From Gonatopus flavifemur (lineage: Eukaryota; Arthropoda; Insecta; Hymenoptera; Dryinidae), in assembly GCA_018340375.1 (NCBI GenBank), contig JAFFJZ010000001.1:62984001-63048000 (forward strand): DNA of 64,000 bases, read 5' to 3'. Each line of letters opens with the position of its first letter. Position 1 is the first letter of the stretch. The notes under the pieces are model-generated. The model was not told where the DNA came from. It did not search any database and worked only from the letters and a program-made list of their open reading frames with translations. Positions 11,001 through 22,842 of the stretch are shown in pieces. A program made the translations under genes and the position numbers.

Positions 11001-14000
11001 TGGAATCTCATGGAACCTAATTTTATCGACATGAGTGAACTCATCTTAATTCGAAAACCTTATTAGCATAATGAATTGAGATCCAGAAATAGACTGGGTA
11101 CACAATTGGTTATAATCGACATGAGAAATGTGTTAGAATCGATCTACATGAATTCTATGTTAATATAACATATTACTTGTATATTAGTGAAACAAAAATG
11201 TCTAAAAAGTGTAGTAAGAGCAGGGACAGTGTAATAACCCGATCCTCTACCTAGGTCATTGGTAGAGTGCAGGTTGCACATTGGTGGAGTCAAAATAGGA
11301 GCCGTGGAAATAAGATAGAAATAAGGGAAAATCTTTATTGGTTGGCATCCCTATTTTACTTGAGGCCTTAGGCCACCCTAGAATTTTCGAAAAATCGATT
11401 GTTTTTTCTTCGTTTTAAAGGGTCCCTTAAGGCCTCAAAAATGATGTCCCAAAAAATTATGGCCGAGAAAAATCTTTAAGTACTCCGTTTTCGAGTTGTA
11501 GTACAAGGCGCCAAAGCGACGAATACTTTGGCTGAGTACGAACACAAGCCAGCTCTTCCAATTCAAGTCTACGAAGCTATCAAACCAATCTATGAAGGAC
11601 TGCCCAATCAAGATCTTCTAACTCGATGCATCGGCGGTTATACGCAAAATAACAACGAAAGCTTTAATTCGACTGTGTGGACATTATTAGCCCCAAAAAG
11701 TATTTCAAGTGGGAAAACAGTGTTGGATGTAGCTACGGAAATTGCGGATTGTGTATTCAATGACGGGTTTTCTTCAATTTTACACATAATGGAGACAATG
11801 GATTTGGAAATCGGCCCGAACAGCTACGAAATGTGCATGGAGATCGACGAACAGCGCATAAAGCTTGCAGAGGGATCGCTATCAGACTGGGTGAAAGAGG
11901 CCAAAATCGCTGCAAGATCAAGCAGGAAGATAATCTGGAAGGCCAATTGTATGGTGCAGGCATCGCAGATTAAAGGTATTGCAAAATTATTCATGATTTT
12001 CTACTACTCTAAATTTTAAACGCGTTTATCTCAAAACTACATTTTTGTAGTTGGCCGGAAACATAATTCAGACAATTTTCAACCGATTGACTTGAAATTT
12101 GGAATATATCTTCGAAAATACATTGTCTATAGAAGTACGTAGGATTTTTCTTATATATTGCATAGTTCATTTGTTATTAACAATTATCTGGCGATCTTTT
12201 AGGCAAATTTTTCACTTTCCACTTCAGAAGTGCGCCATTTTGTCAAAAATCAATATATCGAAAAAATCCTACGTACTTCTCTAGCTTATACTATACATAA
12301 TCGAAAAAATTCAAGCCTCAATCATAATTCATTAAATTACAGGAGCTGTTATTCCAGCCGTGGAGCATAGAAGAAAAAAGACGTTGTCGCAAAAACGCTG
12401 TACCACCGTCATTTTGAAATGAATTGCCACAAAAAAAATATTGTAAACAGTTAATGATATATATAATAAATCCCATTTCTGTAATCTCGATTTATTTCGT
12501 AATATTTCTGAAAAAAATTCCCAAAAGAGCCTATTTTTTTCGGCCTGTAGGGGGGTGACCTAAGGTCTTAAAACTTTCCATACAAACGATGATGACTGGC
12601 GTATTTAGTTGAGTTCGCTGGGTTTCCAATTGTCGAATTTTACCAAACAACCAATAACAGTAATTTCTCAAATATACATTAGGTACAGTAAAACGCATAA
12701 CAATTTGAATACTAAAAAGAATATCACAAACGTGCTATCGAAAGCTCAGACATACGGTACACCATTTATCTCGTGGAAAAAATCAAAACTCACCCGTGTG
12801 TCTCATGAAGGCAGCAGGTTGACGATAACTGACTTGATCGAAAGTCATTGGCGCATTAGAATCTTCGGTTTCTTGAGCGGCGTAAGATTCGAAATCGTTG
12901 TCTGGTATGAAAACGTGGTATCGATCAGCATTGACAATAGAAAATGGGAAATCAGATCTTCCGACTCGTGGATAGTGTACCAAACCCGAGGCACGATCTG
13001 GTCGTGGAAAATCGCTGCTCTCTCGTGAATCTCGACCAATTCTCGGATACGGAACTAAACCAGCTGCTGCACGTCTGTCATTGGCCTTTACCTTTTGACC
13101 TCCTGAGAATAATAAAAATTCGAATCAACTGATTCGGAATGGTGCTTCGATCGGCTTCACACGTACGTTCAGGTACCTATTTATACGGATGTGCTTCGAA
13201 TATCGAGCAAATCTTTATACAGAGCACGCCTGATAAGTGAGAACACGTTATGTAATGTGTATTCGCTAATATTGTATTTATTCGTACATTACACAAGTCT
13301 GAGGGTGGAAATATATCATAGAATCGATTACGAGAAATCACAACTATTTTATTGTAAATTGTATCATTTTTTGATCCATCAATAATTTTATTGCAGGATT
13401 ATCTTTTTAGTAGTGGAAATCTAAAAACGTTTGATAAGATGTATTTCCAATTTAAGGATACTATCCACATCGAAATGCCAGTTATCAGACAACGGTGATG
13501 GAAGCATTTGACACTCAAACTGTATTATTGACTATACCAACGGTTGTCTACCGATTGTGAACGAGTACTGGCTCAATAATTGAACTGACAAATTTCTCGC
13601 GAATATTGGATCAACAATGGCACAATTTTAGTGAGCAAGCGTTGATCTTCGACCCAAAGTCTGTATCAAACCACGAGAATGAATGTTTAGTGCATTTTGA
13701 CAAAAGAACTGATATCTATAGATATCACTAGGAGTTCATGAGCGTCGATTGATCCACAAACCAGCAAGAATTTATAAAAGCAATGGAACTCGAAGCCAGC
13801 TTTTTTGAATTGAGAAATAGATTCTATGTAATTCCTCAGGATCTCAAATCTTGAAACAACGCTGGTTACCGATACTTGATTAATATCAGTAACGGACGGT
13901 TGGTGATGGTTGATGACCAGTACCGGATAGGAGTTACTTGGCGTTGTCATTCCATAGTCCAATTCACGTCGGCCACCAACGGTTGCATTCTAGCAGCCTG

Positions 14001-17000
14001 TATCGATCCGGTACTGGGCCATCCTTCAATTTCTATGTGGGTAGTTCAGAATCATATTATCGTGAAATGCGTGTTCCATACAGATAGTTCAAATAACATT
14101 GCTTTCTCACTTTTCGGAATTGATTAAGTAATTCTTGTACATCATCAATGGAAAAGTAAAAATATACCGCATTATTCATCAGACTGAAAACATATTACGT
14201 GATAAATTACTCTAAATCTAAATCAGTGAAATTCCACCAAGACACGATGCTAAGTTTCTGACTGATACAATCAGAAGACTTGAAATTTCACTGATTCTTA
14301 GTACTTTTTACTGATTTGGATTGATAAAGAACGAGCAGTAGAATGAGAAAGATTTCTATTGAATTAATTTTATTATTGGCGGGAGAAAACATTCTCGACA
14401 CACTTGCGTTTGTCTTGGTAATGGAAAAGGACTATGATACCCCTAAACTGGAACGATGTTTGGTATGATAAAGTTTGTTCCAAGTTAAAATTGATACATT
14501 CTAAGATAATTCATACGAATGTACTGTGAACCCCGTACAGTCGTGATATTAAGCTCAAGTGAAATTCATTAATCTGTAATTATCTCCCACAAAGCTATTA
14601 TGAACCTTCTACGATTAACTTTAAGTACGGTTTATGTTTGTAGAAATTCGGTTATTATGCGTAACAAAGTTGTTATGAACACGAGGAAGTGAGCTTGTTG
14701 ATTAGTACGACTGGTATTGACTAGTATACTCCAAAAATTAGTCAAGTATATCAATTCGAATACATGGAAAAAAGATGAGGAATCGCTTTGAGTCTCAAAG
14801 TTGATATTTTTATAAAATATATTATCAAAATCTATCTTTGTTTTATGATGTTAATTATTTGACAATATATTTTGTAAAAATTTCCATTCCAGGGCTGGAA
14901 GCGACGGGTTATCATCCTACATGCTGAATTCAACCATTGATGGTTTTATAATACATGAATTTGTCTTCAATTGACCATTAAGGATATTACCACCTTCCCA
15001 AAAGATCACTAAATTCCAAATTTCTCCCCCTAATTTTTTCAGATACGAACAAATCAAATGAAAAATAATGAGCAGCTGCATTTTTTCTGATATCCCAAGA
15101 AGATGCGACTGCTAATTAAATCGATTGTATTCATCAATCGTTGAGAAAACTGGAGGAGAGATGTAGTAACTTTGCCTCTGTTGAATGTCCTTGAATGTAA
15201 TAATTTTTGAAATCAGTATTCCGCAATTATTCTTATTTACTATAGGCGGCGCATTGTGATTGAAAGTAATAGAAATTAGTGTTGATTTTCATTTAAGCAT
15301 TCTATATGAACGTCCTGACACATCCTCTGCACAATGTGTAATGTTTCGACAGTTGGTTACGTTCGATCTGCACGGAACCTGAGGCGAAACGTCAAATTAA
15401 TCGGCATTGAAATCTCTTCAGATTTGTCATTTGTATTCACCGTTAGAAAAGTTATGAAGTTTTTTTCATAACCAATTTATCAAACAGAATTCATAATAAA
15501 ATATTGAATTCAATAATATAATTCTTGATGTTAAGAATTTCATTCTTAATTTTAATAATATATTTGTGAAATTTCATCACTCACATTAAATTTAAGAATC
15601 AGTATTGAATTTAATATGAAAATATGAAGATTTTCATCAAAAATTTCGTGTTAAATTTAAGAACTTTTCGAAAAGTGTTGTCAAATTCTTGAGGGAAAAA
15701 TACGAGCAGATTATGGTGCTGGAAAATTCTTTCATAAAATGGACAAACTTGAACGGTTGGTATTGAAAATTTTTCCAGGAATATAAATTAAATTGACTTT
15801 GGCCAATCATTTATTTTTATTTCAGAATTGTTTATAAATTTTGATGATTCCCCACACAGCACATCGGTTTTGAAAGACTTTATAATGAGTTCATTTGAAA
15901 CTATAAGAATTCAAAATGGATGCATTAAGAACTTTTTCTAAACTGTTTTGCTGTGTGGATTAGTATTATATTTTCAAAACAAGATCACATACGACTGTTC
16001 TTTATAATGAATTTAAGAATTCCATCAAATGTGAGATGAATTTTTGAAATTTTATAAAACATTCTATATTGGTTTAGGTAATTATCCAATAAAAAAATAT
16101 GTATGCAAAAAAAGCTCCAGAAGAAGTGAATGAATAAAGGAAACAATCGTCAGTCTCATGACTTACTTTTAGCACAAACTTTATGCTGAAAAATATCACT
16201 ACAATTCTTCAGCATCCTTCTTTCTTGTTGTTCCTACCGTTGTGAAAGTCTCGATGAAACATTTAAACCAAGTTATCAAAGAGAAAAAATATATAAACTG
16301 GAAAACTTTAGAACTGCAGGAGATATTTTGTCTTTATGTTATTACATCATAACTGATTAAACGATATATTTCCAACACCACTATTTGATTTATCTTGATA
16401 TTCAGCAAAAATTGGATAAAGTCACCCGAATTTAGCTTTTCATGTCACCAAATATTATATCAATTCAGGGACAGTTAAGGAATACTTCGGTATAGAAGAG
16501 AAATGAAGAATTTATGGCTCTCAAAAGCGAATCGACAGCACACTCAGTGCTTATTTTAAGAAAAAAGTCTTATAAGCGATTTATATACAAAGTATCAAGA
16601 AAAGTAAGATGTATAATATCACATACCTATGGTCCTCACGCTTCACCCCAATTTTTCTTGCTTTTTCGATTACCTGATTCCAATTTTGCGTTATCTTATT
16701 GATCCCACGTTATTACTACGAGGCCTTTGATTTGGTCAACTTCGCCAACGAACCATAATTCCGGAAAACAGGAATCAAATAATAAAAAAATGATCGAAAA
16801 AACTGGATGATAATACTTGGATTTGAATGAATCACGCTCTCGGCAAGTGGCGAAAAAGTCAACAAAAGCGGGAGAGAATGAGTGGATTGAAAATTTTATG
16901 ATTTTAAATGAAGAATAAATTCATTATCATTAAATGTAACTTTTTATGAAGATGTATTGCACGTCTCAATAGTTCAACAAAGCGGATTCTATCTTGGCGC

Positions 17001-18929
17001 AAAAAGTTTGCCTCAAGGAACTGTCCAGAATTTTATATTTTCATTCAATAAGTTTGTAAGATTGGAGTGAATTTATAGTAGGATTATCCATTGAAATGCA
17101 TGTTATTGAATCGCAACTGAAACTTGTTTGAATGAATGTAAAATGGAATCGAATTTCAATTTAATTTTATCCTCCTGTTGTAAAACCTACTTTATTGGAC
17201 GTTGTATCATTCGATTATTAAAAAACTTTATGCGCATAAAATATTCTTTTTCTATGCGAGAAGATCTACAGAAAGAGTCGACTGCGTGAGATTTTCATGA
17301 AATTTCAAAAATATTGATCTCTTGATAAGGGTTTTTATTGAATTCTCATCCGACAGGAAGAATTTTGTACTTCAAATTCACTGTAAAGGGAGCGTTGAAT
17401 GGATTCATAATACACGCATAATATTTTTAGTTTTGTACACTGGAAAAAATATTTATTTGTCCTCTCTCCATAAAATATTTATTTGTAGAAATTAAATATG
17501 CAATTAGATGCAAAAACTGATTAGTTGTGGCGAATGAATTGTTTATTTAGATAGAAGACCAGATTATTTGGGGCAAGCATTGCATTATTTGATTCGATTA
17601 AATATTCTATTAATCTTAAAAAATATTTTATGCAGAGAGGACGAACAAACTATTCATTTGGTTGAAAGAAATTTTTTTTTCCAGTGTACAGATATTTCAC
17701 AAAATTGTTAAAATCTATCCTCTCTGAAGAATTTTTCGGATGATACGCTCAGTGATAGCGAAAAAATCCGGAATTTCTTTATTTAATGTGAAAAGGATAT
17801 TGTTTCATATACAAATGTCGAGTGGGTTTTAATCGAGCGAGATGAATGTATCCAATTGAATGCCCTCAAACCCGAAAAATCTTACGAACCCCGTTTGAAA
17901 TATGAATAATAAGCTTTATTAGAATTGATGAAACCGAATTGAGACCAATAGAATTTGTCGATGTGCATTTATGGAGCATTCAAAGCAAAGGAGTTTCACA
18001 TAAGCCGAATAAAGAAGAAGACTTTCGACGTGTTTCAAACTTTTCGTTTTTTCATAAATGTCGTACATACCACGCAACAAGGAAGAAATTTTCAATTCAT
18101 CCTTGAACGGATTCTCTTCCAATGTTAAATGTAAATATATTTGATCACGTATTAAAAATTCATCAAATTCACAAATAAGATTCATTTCATCACTCGAATA
18201 CACGTTGTTTTGTTAGAAAGAAAGCACGCAGGTCAGTCCTTTAAATAATGCAGTAAAATTTAATTATGACCACTTATATTTAATTCATTTAACTACACGG
18301 CTGTTTTCGCCAGGCAGAACTTCATATGCAGCTGAGTGTATAAAATCTTTTTCATTCTACGTTACGAATTTTGTGTCTAATTGCAACTCATATAGTTAGC
18401 AGGTACAATTCCATTCATGTACGAATTAAGTGTGATGTTTTCACACAATTACAATAATTGCGAACAAATTACTTAATGAATTCATTTCAAAATGTTTCAT
18501 TATATCAATTTATAGAACAACTAAAACACTAAGAGGACATTCATTATTTAAAAAACGAAATCCTCTTTTTTTCTGTCTAATCTTCCATGGATGGTTCAAA
18601 ATACGAAATATTTAATTAAATCAATTGATATTTCTTTCAAAATGACATCCTTCTTGTTATAAAATATATGCAGCTATAGTTTCAATCGACGTTTACAACA
18701 AAGGTGTATCGTTTTACAGAAATCCTTTTTATTACTGAAACAAAAATCATTTCTTCAAAGCTCAACTGTTGAAATTCTTGACATTGCACTTCTCATAAAT
18801 TCAACGTGAAACTATAATATTTGCAAGATGAACCGTTGAAACCATACCATAAGAAAAATTGTACTCACGATTAATTGAAATTGTGATAATGAGCAGTAAC
18901 AGAACACCATATAACCGATGATCGCTCAT
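8075..18929 (-). CDS. capa: CAPA / periviscerokinin neuropeptide precursor
   Basis: Three exons on the minus strand (18869-18929, 12794-13102, 8075-8163) join in phases 1 and 1 to give 152 aa. Residues 1-20 are a hydrophobic signal peptide (MSDHRLYGVLLLLIITISIN). After the dibasic RR at 30-31 comes AAAGLVPYPRIGR (32-44), and at 58-69 ASGLVHYPRVGR; both end in the YPR(I/V)-Gly-Arg processing and amidation signature of CAPA periviscerokinins. These hormones act on CAPA receptors of Malpighian tubules and visceral muscle to set fluid balance. A third segment (127-143) ends GYPPRLAR, a PRL-type core in the pyrokinin position but with Ala where the amidating Gly is expected. Splice sites are canonical (GTGAGT donors). 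AATAAA overlaps the stop codon at 8074-8079. The signal exon start is fixed by the TATA box upstream. Family assignment is firm; peptide processing is predicted. Confidence 0.92.
8293..8582. mobile_element. hAT-like MITE with 8-bp target duplication
   Basis: The ends TAGGGGTGTGCGAATAG and ACTCGCACACACCTA are inverted repeats. CTGAAAAT occurs directly on both sides (8485 is not involved; the copies are 8285-8292 and 8583-8590), the 8-bp duplication typical of hAT transposons. The interior is a palindrome of TTTCGAGTACTCG-type words. There is no coding sequence. Confidence 0.8.
9344..9568. mobile_element. Palindromic MITE, CTGTTAGAAAAA termini
   Basis: Left CTGTTAGAAAAATCTGTCTT and right AAGACAGATTTTTCTAACAG are perfect inverted repeats, and the arms continue inward (TTTTTTACATAAACA with its complement). 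TA flanks both sides (9342-9343, 9569-9570). The left terminal base is T where relatives have C. A related end, CACCGTTAGAAAA, begins at 15438. Confidence 0.75.
9580..10075. repeat. Dispersed repeat, copy 1, split by an insertion
   Basis: GTGGAACAGCACGAAGCAGC and the following ACCTCCCTA match the sequence at 29964-30140 in the MCTS1 intron, and so does the part from 9958 (CAATTTCAATGAGATTTGGC) to GGGGAAAATTTCCAG. Between the two matching parts, about 9655-9925 is extra sequence bounded by GCCGAAAAACAT and ATTTTTTTCGGTGTG, probably another CAC-ended element. Confidence 0.6.
11358..12574 (+). mobile_element. TIR DNA transposon relic
   Basis: Inverted ends TTGAGGCCTTAGGCCACCC (left) and GGGGTGACCTAAGGTCTTAA (right) bound about 1.2 kb that includes the 3' part of a transposase gene. 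A separate internal inverted repeat, AGAAGTACGTAGGATTTTTC (12131 onward) and its complement near 12262-12282, follows the coding part. The 5' two-thirds of the element appear to be missing. Confidence 0.65.
11528..11973 (+). pseudogene. Transposase C-terminal fragment (Mutator-like type)
   Basis: The frame from 11528 contains RCIGGYTQNNNESFNSTVW followed by VATEIADCVFNDGFSSIL and GPNSYEMCMEIDEQRIKLAE, the pattern of the C-terminal part of an insect transposase family often annotated as Mutator-like; I assign this from memory of the family. Near 11905-11915 the frame shifts: the +1 frame then reads KIKQEDNLEGQLYGAGIAD and stops at 11973, which resembles the family's normal end, whereas the original frame runs on into unlike sequence. 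The catalytic half is absent. It is a dead relic. Confidence 0.7.
13498..14127 (+). pseudogene. Single-frame coding relic with four in-frame stops
   Basis: From ATG 13498 to TAA 14125-14127 one plus-strand frame of 210 codons is protein-like throughout but is cut by TGA 13558, TAG 13729, TGA 13750 and TGA 13852. Segments include EQALIFDPKSVSNHENECL, FIKAMELEASFFELRNRFYV and NGRLVMVDDQYRIGVTW. There is no frameshift, and base composition is less AT-rich than the flanks, notably at 13880-14040. I do not recognise the protein. It could be a young pseudogene, a retrocopy, or a piece of a mobile or viral genome. It lies antisense in the first CAPA intron. Confidence 0.5.
14212..14325. repeat. Foldback repeat around AAATCAGTGAAATT
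   Basis: TCTAAATCAGTGAAATT on the left and AATTTCACTGATT on the right are inverted. It resembles the CAGTGG-type hairpin at 2287-2481 in its ATCAGTG words. No target duplication is evident. Confidence 0.45.
14761..14926. mobile_element. Diverged copy of the MITE at 6144-6348
   Basis: It begins ACATGGAAAAAAGATGAGG and ends GGAAGCGACGGGTTATCATCCTACATG. Both ends and the internal TTTGACAATATATTTTGT match the copy at 6144-6348. It is more decayed. Confidence 0.5.
17438..17686. mobile_element. Palindromic MITE, CACTGGAAAAAA termini
   Basis: The ends CACTGGAAAAAATATTTATT and TTTTTTTTCCAGTG are inverted. TGTCCTCTCTCCATAAAATA pairs with TATTTTATGCAGAGAGGAC. TA flanks both sides (17436-17437, 17687-17688). 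There is no coding content. Confidence 0.75.
18071..18203 (-). other. Candidate minus-strand exon in CAPA intron 1
   Basis: An open frame on the minus strand from about 18203 reads through words such as EFDEFLIRDQIYLHLTLEE to a good donor (GTATGT at 18065-18070). The open frame itself continues to 17919. The composition is plausible for protein. I found no convincing partner exon and do not recognise it. It may be chance or part of another relic. Confidence 0.25.
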
Positions 18930-19031
18930 TTTGATTGATAGCGATTATCAATCGATGCAATAATCAAAAACAGAAATGACGAGATCGGAATTCAGAATTC
19001 CAGACAAAATCTGGAACAACAGCTAGATGAT

Positions 19032-19068
19032 ACTGAGCATCTTCTGATTTCCGTCCTCCAATTTTATA
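19032..19068 (-). promoter_or_regulatory. TATA box and initiator of the CAPA gene
   Basis: On the minus strand GGTATAAAAT (TATAAA at 19063-19068) is followed about 30 bases later by TCAGT (19032-19036), an arthropod initiator match. The predicted 5' UTR then runs about 105 bases to the ATG at 18929. A focused TATA/Inr promoter suits a cell-specific hormone gene. Confidence 0.7.
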
Positions 19069-20120
19069 CCTTACGCACTTCCATCCCTACCCTAATCGAC
19101 GGTATTACTACCCCTACACAAGATACTTCTTCGCCTTTCCCTCCACTATGTTGTTGTACAAGACACAAGGTTGAAGATGAAGAAGAGGAATAAAAAAGAG
19201 ACGAAACAAACTGCTGTGTTGTATTCGAATTCACATGAAAAAAGAATATTTGGAATGCTTAAGGACAAACATTTTCCGCTCCAAAGATGATAAAACAGGG
19301 TTGTTAATTATCAGTTGCATATGAAAGAAAACATTTTTATACCTCGAATGAATACTTCCGCGTTCGTCGATGGAAGTGTCAGTTCTAATATGTGAAAGAG
19401 ATTTATTTAATAATTCTTCATATGAATTGATGAAAATGAGAAAGAATTGAATTATTGGAATGTCATTGAAATATTTATTGTGAATAAAGAAACGGAAAAC
19501 AAAAGGCTACTCGAATGATTCGTTATATTTTTTGAATAATAAGCATTCAAGGCTAAGATCTCTACGAATCTCTTGATACTTACTTAGATTTACAGATTTC
19601 AAATTTAGAAGAATATATATACAAAATATTTATGGAGATTTAAAGATATCTGCAGTGATGTCCAGAGATCTCTTTGGATCTCCGTACATCTTTTTCGATT
19701 TCTTCCAGAACTGATATCTTAAGAGCAAAATAGATATCAAGAGATTTATAGAAATTTTTTGCCAAAATTTAGCAAATTCTGCAAAAATAACTATTCGAAT
19801 AATGTTTGAAATAATATTTCTCATAGTTTTAAAAATTACAGAGAGTAAAATATACGATCATCCTGAATTCCATGAAAAGGATTTGAGAAATGAGATTGCT
19901 TTTAGAAATTTTCAAACGTTCAACAAGATCATTCGAAAACAATCAATTTCATCATTTAGTTCATGACTATGATGAAATAAAATCTGCAGATTTAAACTGA
20001 GCGGACTCCCAGATCGTTGGTTTTAGCATACTCAATGAACCCTCCTCCAGTATTACACCCTTCAAAAGTCATAGAATTATACACTCTCGAGCATTCATTA
20101 AAGATTAATTTTGAATACTA

Positions 20121-20289
20121 CACTCTAAATTGTAAGGAATGAGATTTTCACTCGAACGAAAAGATAGGTAGCTTTCTGGCTGCCTGAAGAGTGAATTCTC
20201 ACTTCAAAAGAGTGGAATCTTCAGGCAGCCAAAAGGGAACTTATTTGTTCGTTCGAGTGAAATTCTCACCCTTCCAGATTTAGAGAGTA
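20121..20289. repeat. Foldback repeat, ACTCTAAAT termini
   Basis: CACTCTAAAT and ATTTAGAGAGTA lie at the ends. Inside, ATTTTCACTCGAACGAA pairs with TTCGTTCGAGTGAAATT, and GGCTGCCTGAAGA pairs with TCTTCAGGCAGCC. The sequence near 47860-48010 uses similar words and may be a relative. Confidence 0.55.
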
Positions 20290-22797
20290 TAGGAGTTCTT
20301 TAACAACATTACAATGTATTCCTAGAGAAATTTTGAAGGATATTTTGAAAACACTTGTCCAATGCGAGACAACAATTTAAAAAGAGTTCTTCAACGGGAA
20401 AATTTGCGAATTCCATCACAGGTTCTGAGAGCGTTTTCAATCTAATCAACACACAGATTACTATACTGTGGTTACGTTATAAAAACCTCTCATGGACGTG
20501 AAATCCCTTGCTTTCAAGTCGCTGAGAGCAAGTTAAATCGCATGCAATGATACGATATTGATTATATTTTCTTTGATAAAACAAAGAAAAATAATGTATA
20601 CAAAAAAAATGTGTGTTACCCCTTAGGAAAATTTACTCCATTCTGACCAAAATACTTCATTTTTGCGCCAATTTTTTGGAGATTAAATTGAAATTTGAGA
20701 TAAATCATAGTGTACCTTCTTATCGTATTACTCTACATGCATGTTTTTTCATGAGTATTTTATCTATAATTATTGTTAAATACTTCACCCATCGGTGAAG
20801 ACCAATAGCACATTTATGAATGTAAAGCGTGATACTATACCAACATCGTAGATTATAACGATTATTGAATCCGTGACATATCCGTTTTCGTACATTTTTA
20901 TACTCTCCTACCATAATCTCGATACAATGAGAATTTAAGATGGTTCATGATCTTCTATTCTCGATTCATCTTTGCAACACGCATTGATGGATTTAGCATG
21001 ATTGATTTTTTCTCGAGCGTTCCAGAGGGTTCATCTTCCGCAATGCGTTTTCTCTTTTCAACAAATATACAGCCAGAAAGGGATTCCCTATGCAACATAA
21101 GAGGGTTGTCAATTTTCCGAGAATATGATGTTATGCTAACGGTCCTAAGAAAAGGGAAACTCGAAAATAACTGTTTACATTCCAAAAAATATTTGATCAA
21201 TCTCCAGCTTGATTCGCATTCGAATTTTATTGTAAAAATTTCTCCGTTTTTTCATACGCGTCTATTCAAAATCACGATATGGTGAGAAATCGCTTAAAAT
21301 TAATCAACGTCTCAAAAGAATTCAAATACGGTGTGACGCATGATAAATTAATTTAAAATCAAGAAATCAATTATTATCAAGACAACCAATATAATTCTCA
21401 CATCAAAAAGGGAAGACGAATGAAAGAAGAAAGCGGGTTACTAAGAAATATGCCATAAACTGAACTCATCAATGCTTCGTTTACTCGAATGGGCAATCTA
21501 CATGCAAATTCTTTTAGATTTAGTCTATGAGCATCGTAATCCACCATTAAGTTAACTGAAACATATGACGTAACTTGCAAGCAGAGCTTTCATCTATTTA
21601 CGAATCAGTAGTGAATTTTGCACACATCAACACATCTCTCTACATACATTGAGAATATTTATAAAAAAAAGAAAGAAAAAACTGTTCATTCAATTATGTT
21701 CTAGAAACCTTTTTTTGTTGCAAATTTCATGTTCTTTTTTTCATCCTTCAATTCCAGAGCTCCTTTAATTTTTTCCACAACATCTAAATGAAATGTATTG
21801 AAGCAATAGATACGATAAGTGAATCATTTTAGTACGGCTATTTATTAATTATTATAATGAATATTAGATGCTATAAAATACTTATCAAATATTGACATTC
21901 ATGGACGTCGATTGCATTTGAAGTATGATGCTAGATCGAGAAGATACTTTGACCGACACTATCGTGTAGAATAGCGATTAATTTATGAATTTTCGAAATT
22001 CCCTTTGAAATACTGGTAGAAAAAAATGTACACGCGTTATTCGAATGAATAGATTAATCGTTGTAAGAATACAGTAATGACATTGAAGAATATGATCCGC
22101 CAAGTTTGATTCCAATACAACGGAATGGGCTGGAATTATACGTAGCTATCTTAATCGCGAGGTATAATTACAATCGTGTTTTACGCCGATATAATTTGCA
22201 CCAAATTTGTTTCAATATAAGCCCACGATATCACGGCAAAGCAACTTGAAATTGTATTTGAGTGATCTTTTATTGAATTACGCGAGATTTATTTAAATAT
22301 CGACTCCATTTTTTCTCATAATGAAATTCTACAATTATTTTGTTCCAATCAAATTTTACTATCGAAATGCATTAATCAAACGTTCAAATCGATTTTTTAC
22401 CAGCCGACTACAATGTTTATAATAAGAGGGAAAGAGAGGAGGATTTATGCAAAAATTCCTTACTGCAAAAGTTCCTTTTGTAATGATTTTTATCCTTTCA
22501 AAGTTCACTTGGAAATAAATAAGGAAACAAACTATTATAGCAAAAAAAGGATGCAGTGTCTCACTTCGAAAAATTTATCCATAATCGAAAGAAGTAGAAA
22601 CAAAAATTTTAAACGTTATCGCTCTTTTGGATACGTCAATCAAGAAAATTCTAATTTTTTCAGGATCTTTTTTCAAAAAATCCATCAAGTACATATAGGT
22701 CATCGTGGATGTATGTCAAAAAACCAATGTAATTTTCATTACTATCGAACGGTCCGTGAACGGTTTTATTTATTGAACTATTGACTCCTCGAGTCAA

Positions 22798-22842
22798 CTT
22801 CTCAAGTTGAACTTCTCAAGTTGAACTTCTCAAGTGAAAATT
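22798..22842. repeat. Short tandem repeat, 14-bp unit
   Basis: The unit AACTTCTCAAGTTG occurs about three times in a row. It is itself palindromic in part (CAACTTCTCAAGTTG). No function can be inferred. Confidence 0.6.

Larger units (their letters stand above)
8164..12793 (-). other. CAPA intron 2 (4.6 kb)
   Basis: This large intron separates the two periviscerokinins from the third peptide segment. It holds a hAT-like MITE (8293-8582), a palindromic MITE (9344-9568), a dispersed repeat (9580-10075) and a DNA transposon relic (11358-12574). I see no other exon in it. Confidence 0.75.
13103..18868 (-). other. CAPA intron 1 (5.8 kb)
   Basis: It separates the signal-peptide exon from the peptide exon. 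It contains the relic reading frame at 13498-14127, foldback repeats (about 14212-14325, 14761-14926, 17438-17686) and a candidate minus-strand exon at 18071-18203. The rest is AT-rich sequence in which I see nothing. Confidence 0.75.

Noticed and set aside
13876..13962. Minus-strand frame DYGMTTPSNSYPVLVINHH as an extra CAPA exon
   Set aside because: Its phase does not fit between the CAPA exons, which join directly in frame; the plus-strand reading of the same DNA is longer and more coherent.
20947..21580. Minus-strand stretches containing KRKRIAEDEPSGTLEKK and VDYDAHRLNLKEF as exons
   Set aside because: Composition is suggestive, but no donor/acceptor pair joins them in a consistent phase and no family is recognised; left as undecided rather than called.
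22413..22784. 123-codon plus-strand frame
   Set aside because: Lys/Arg/Phe/Tyr-rich as expected from AT-rich DNA, no homology recognised, no promoter or splice context.
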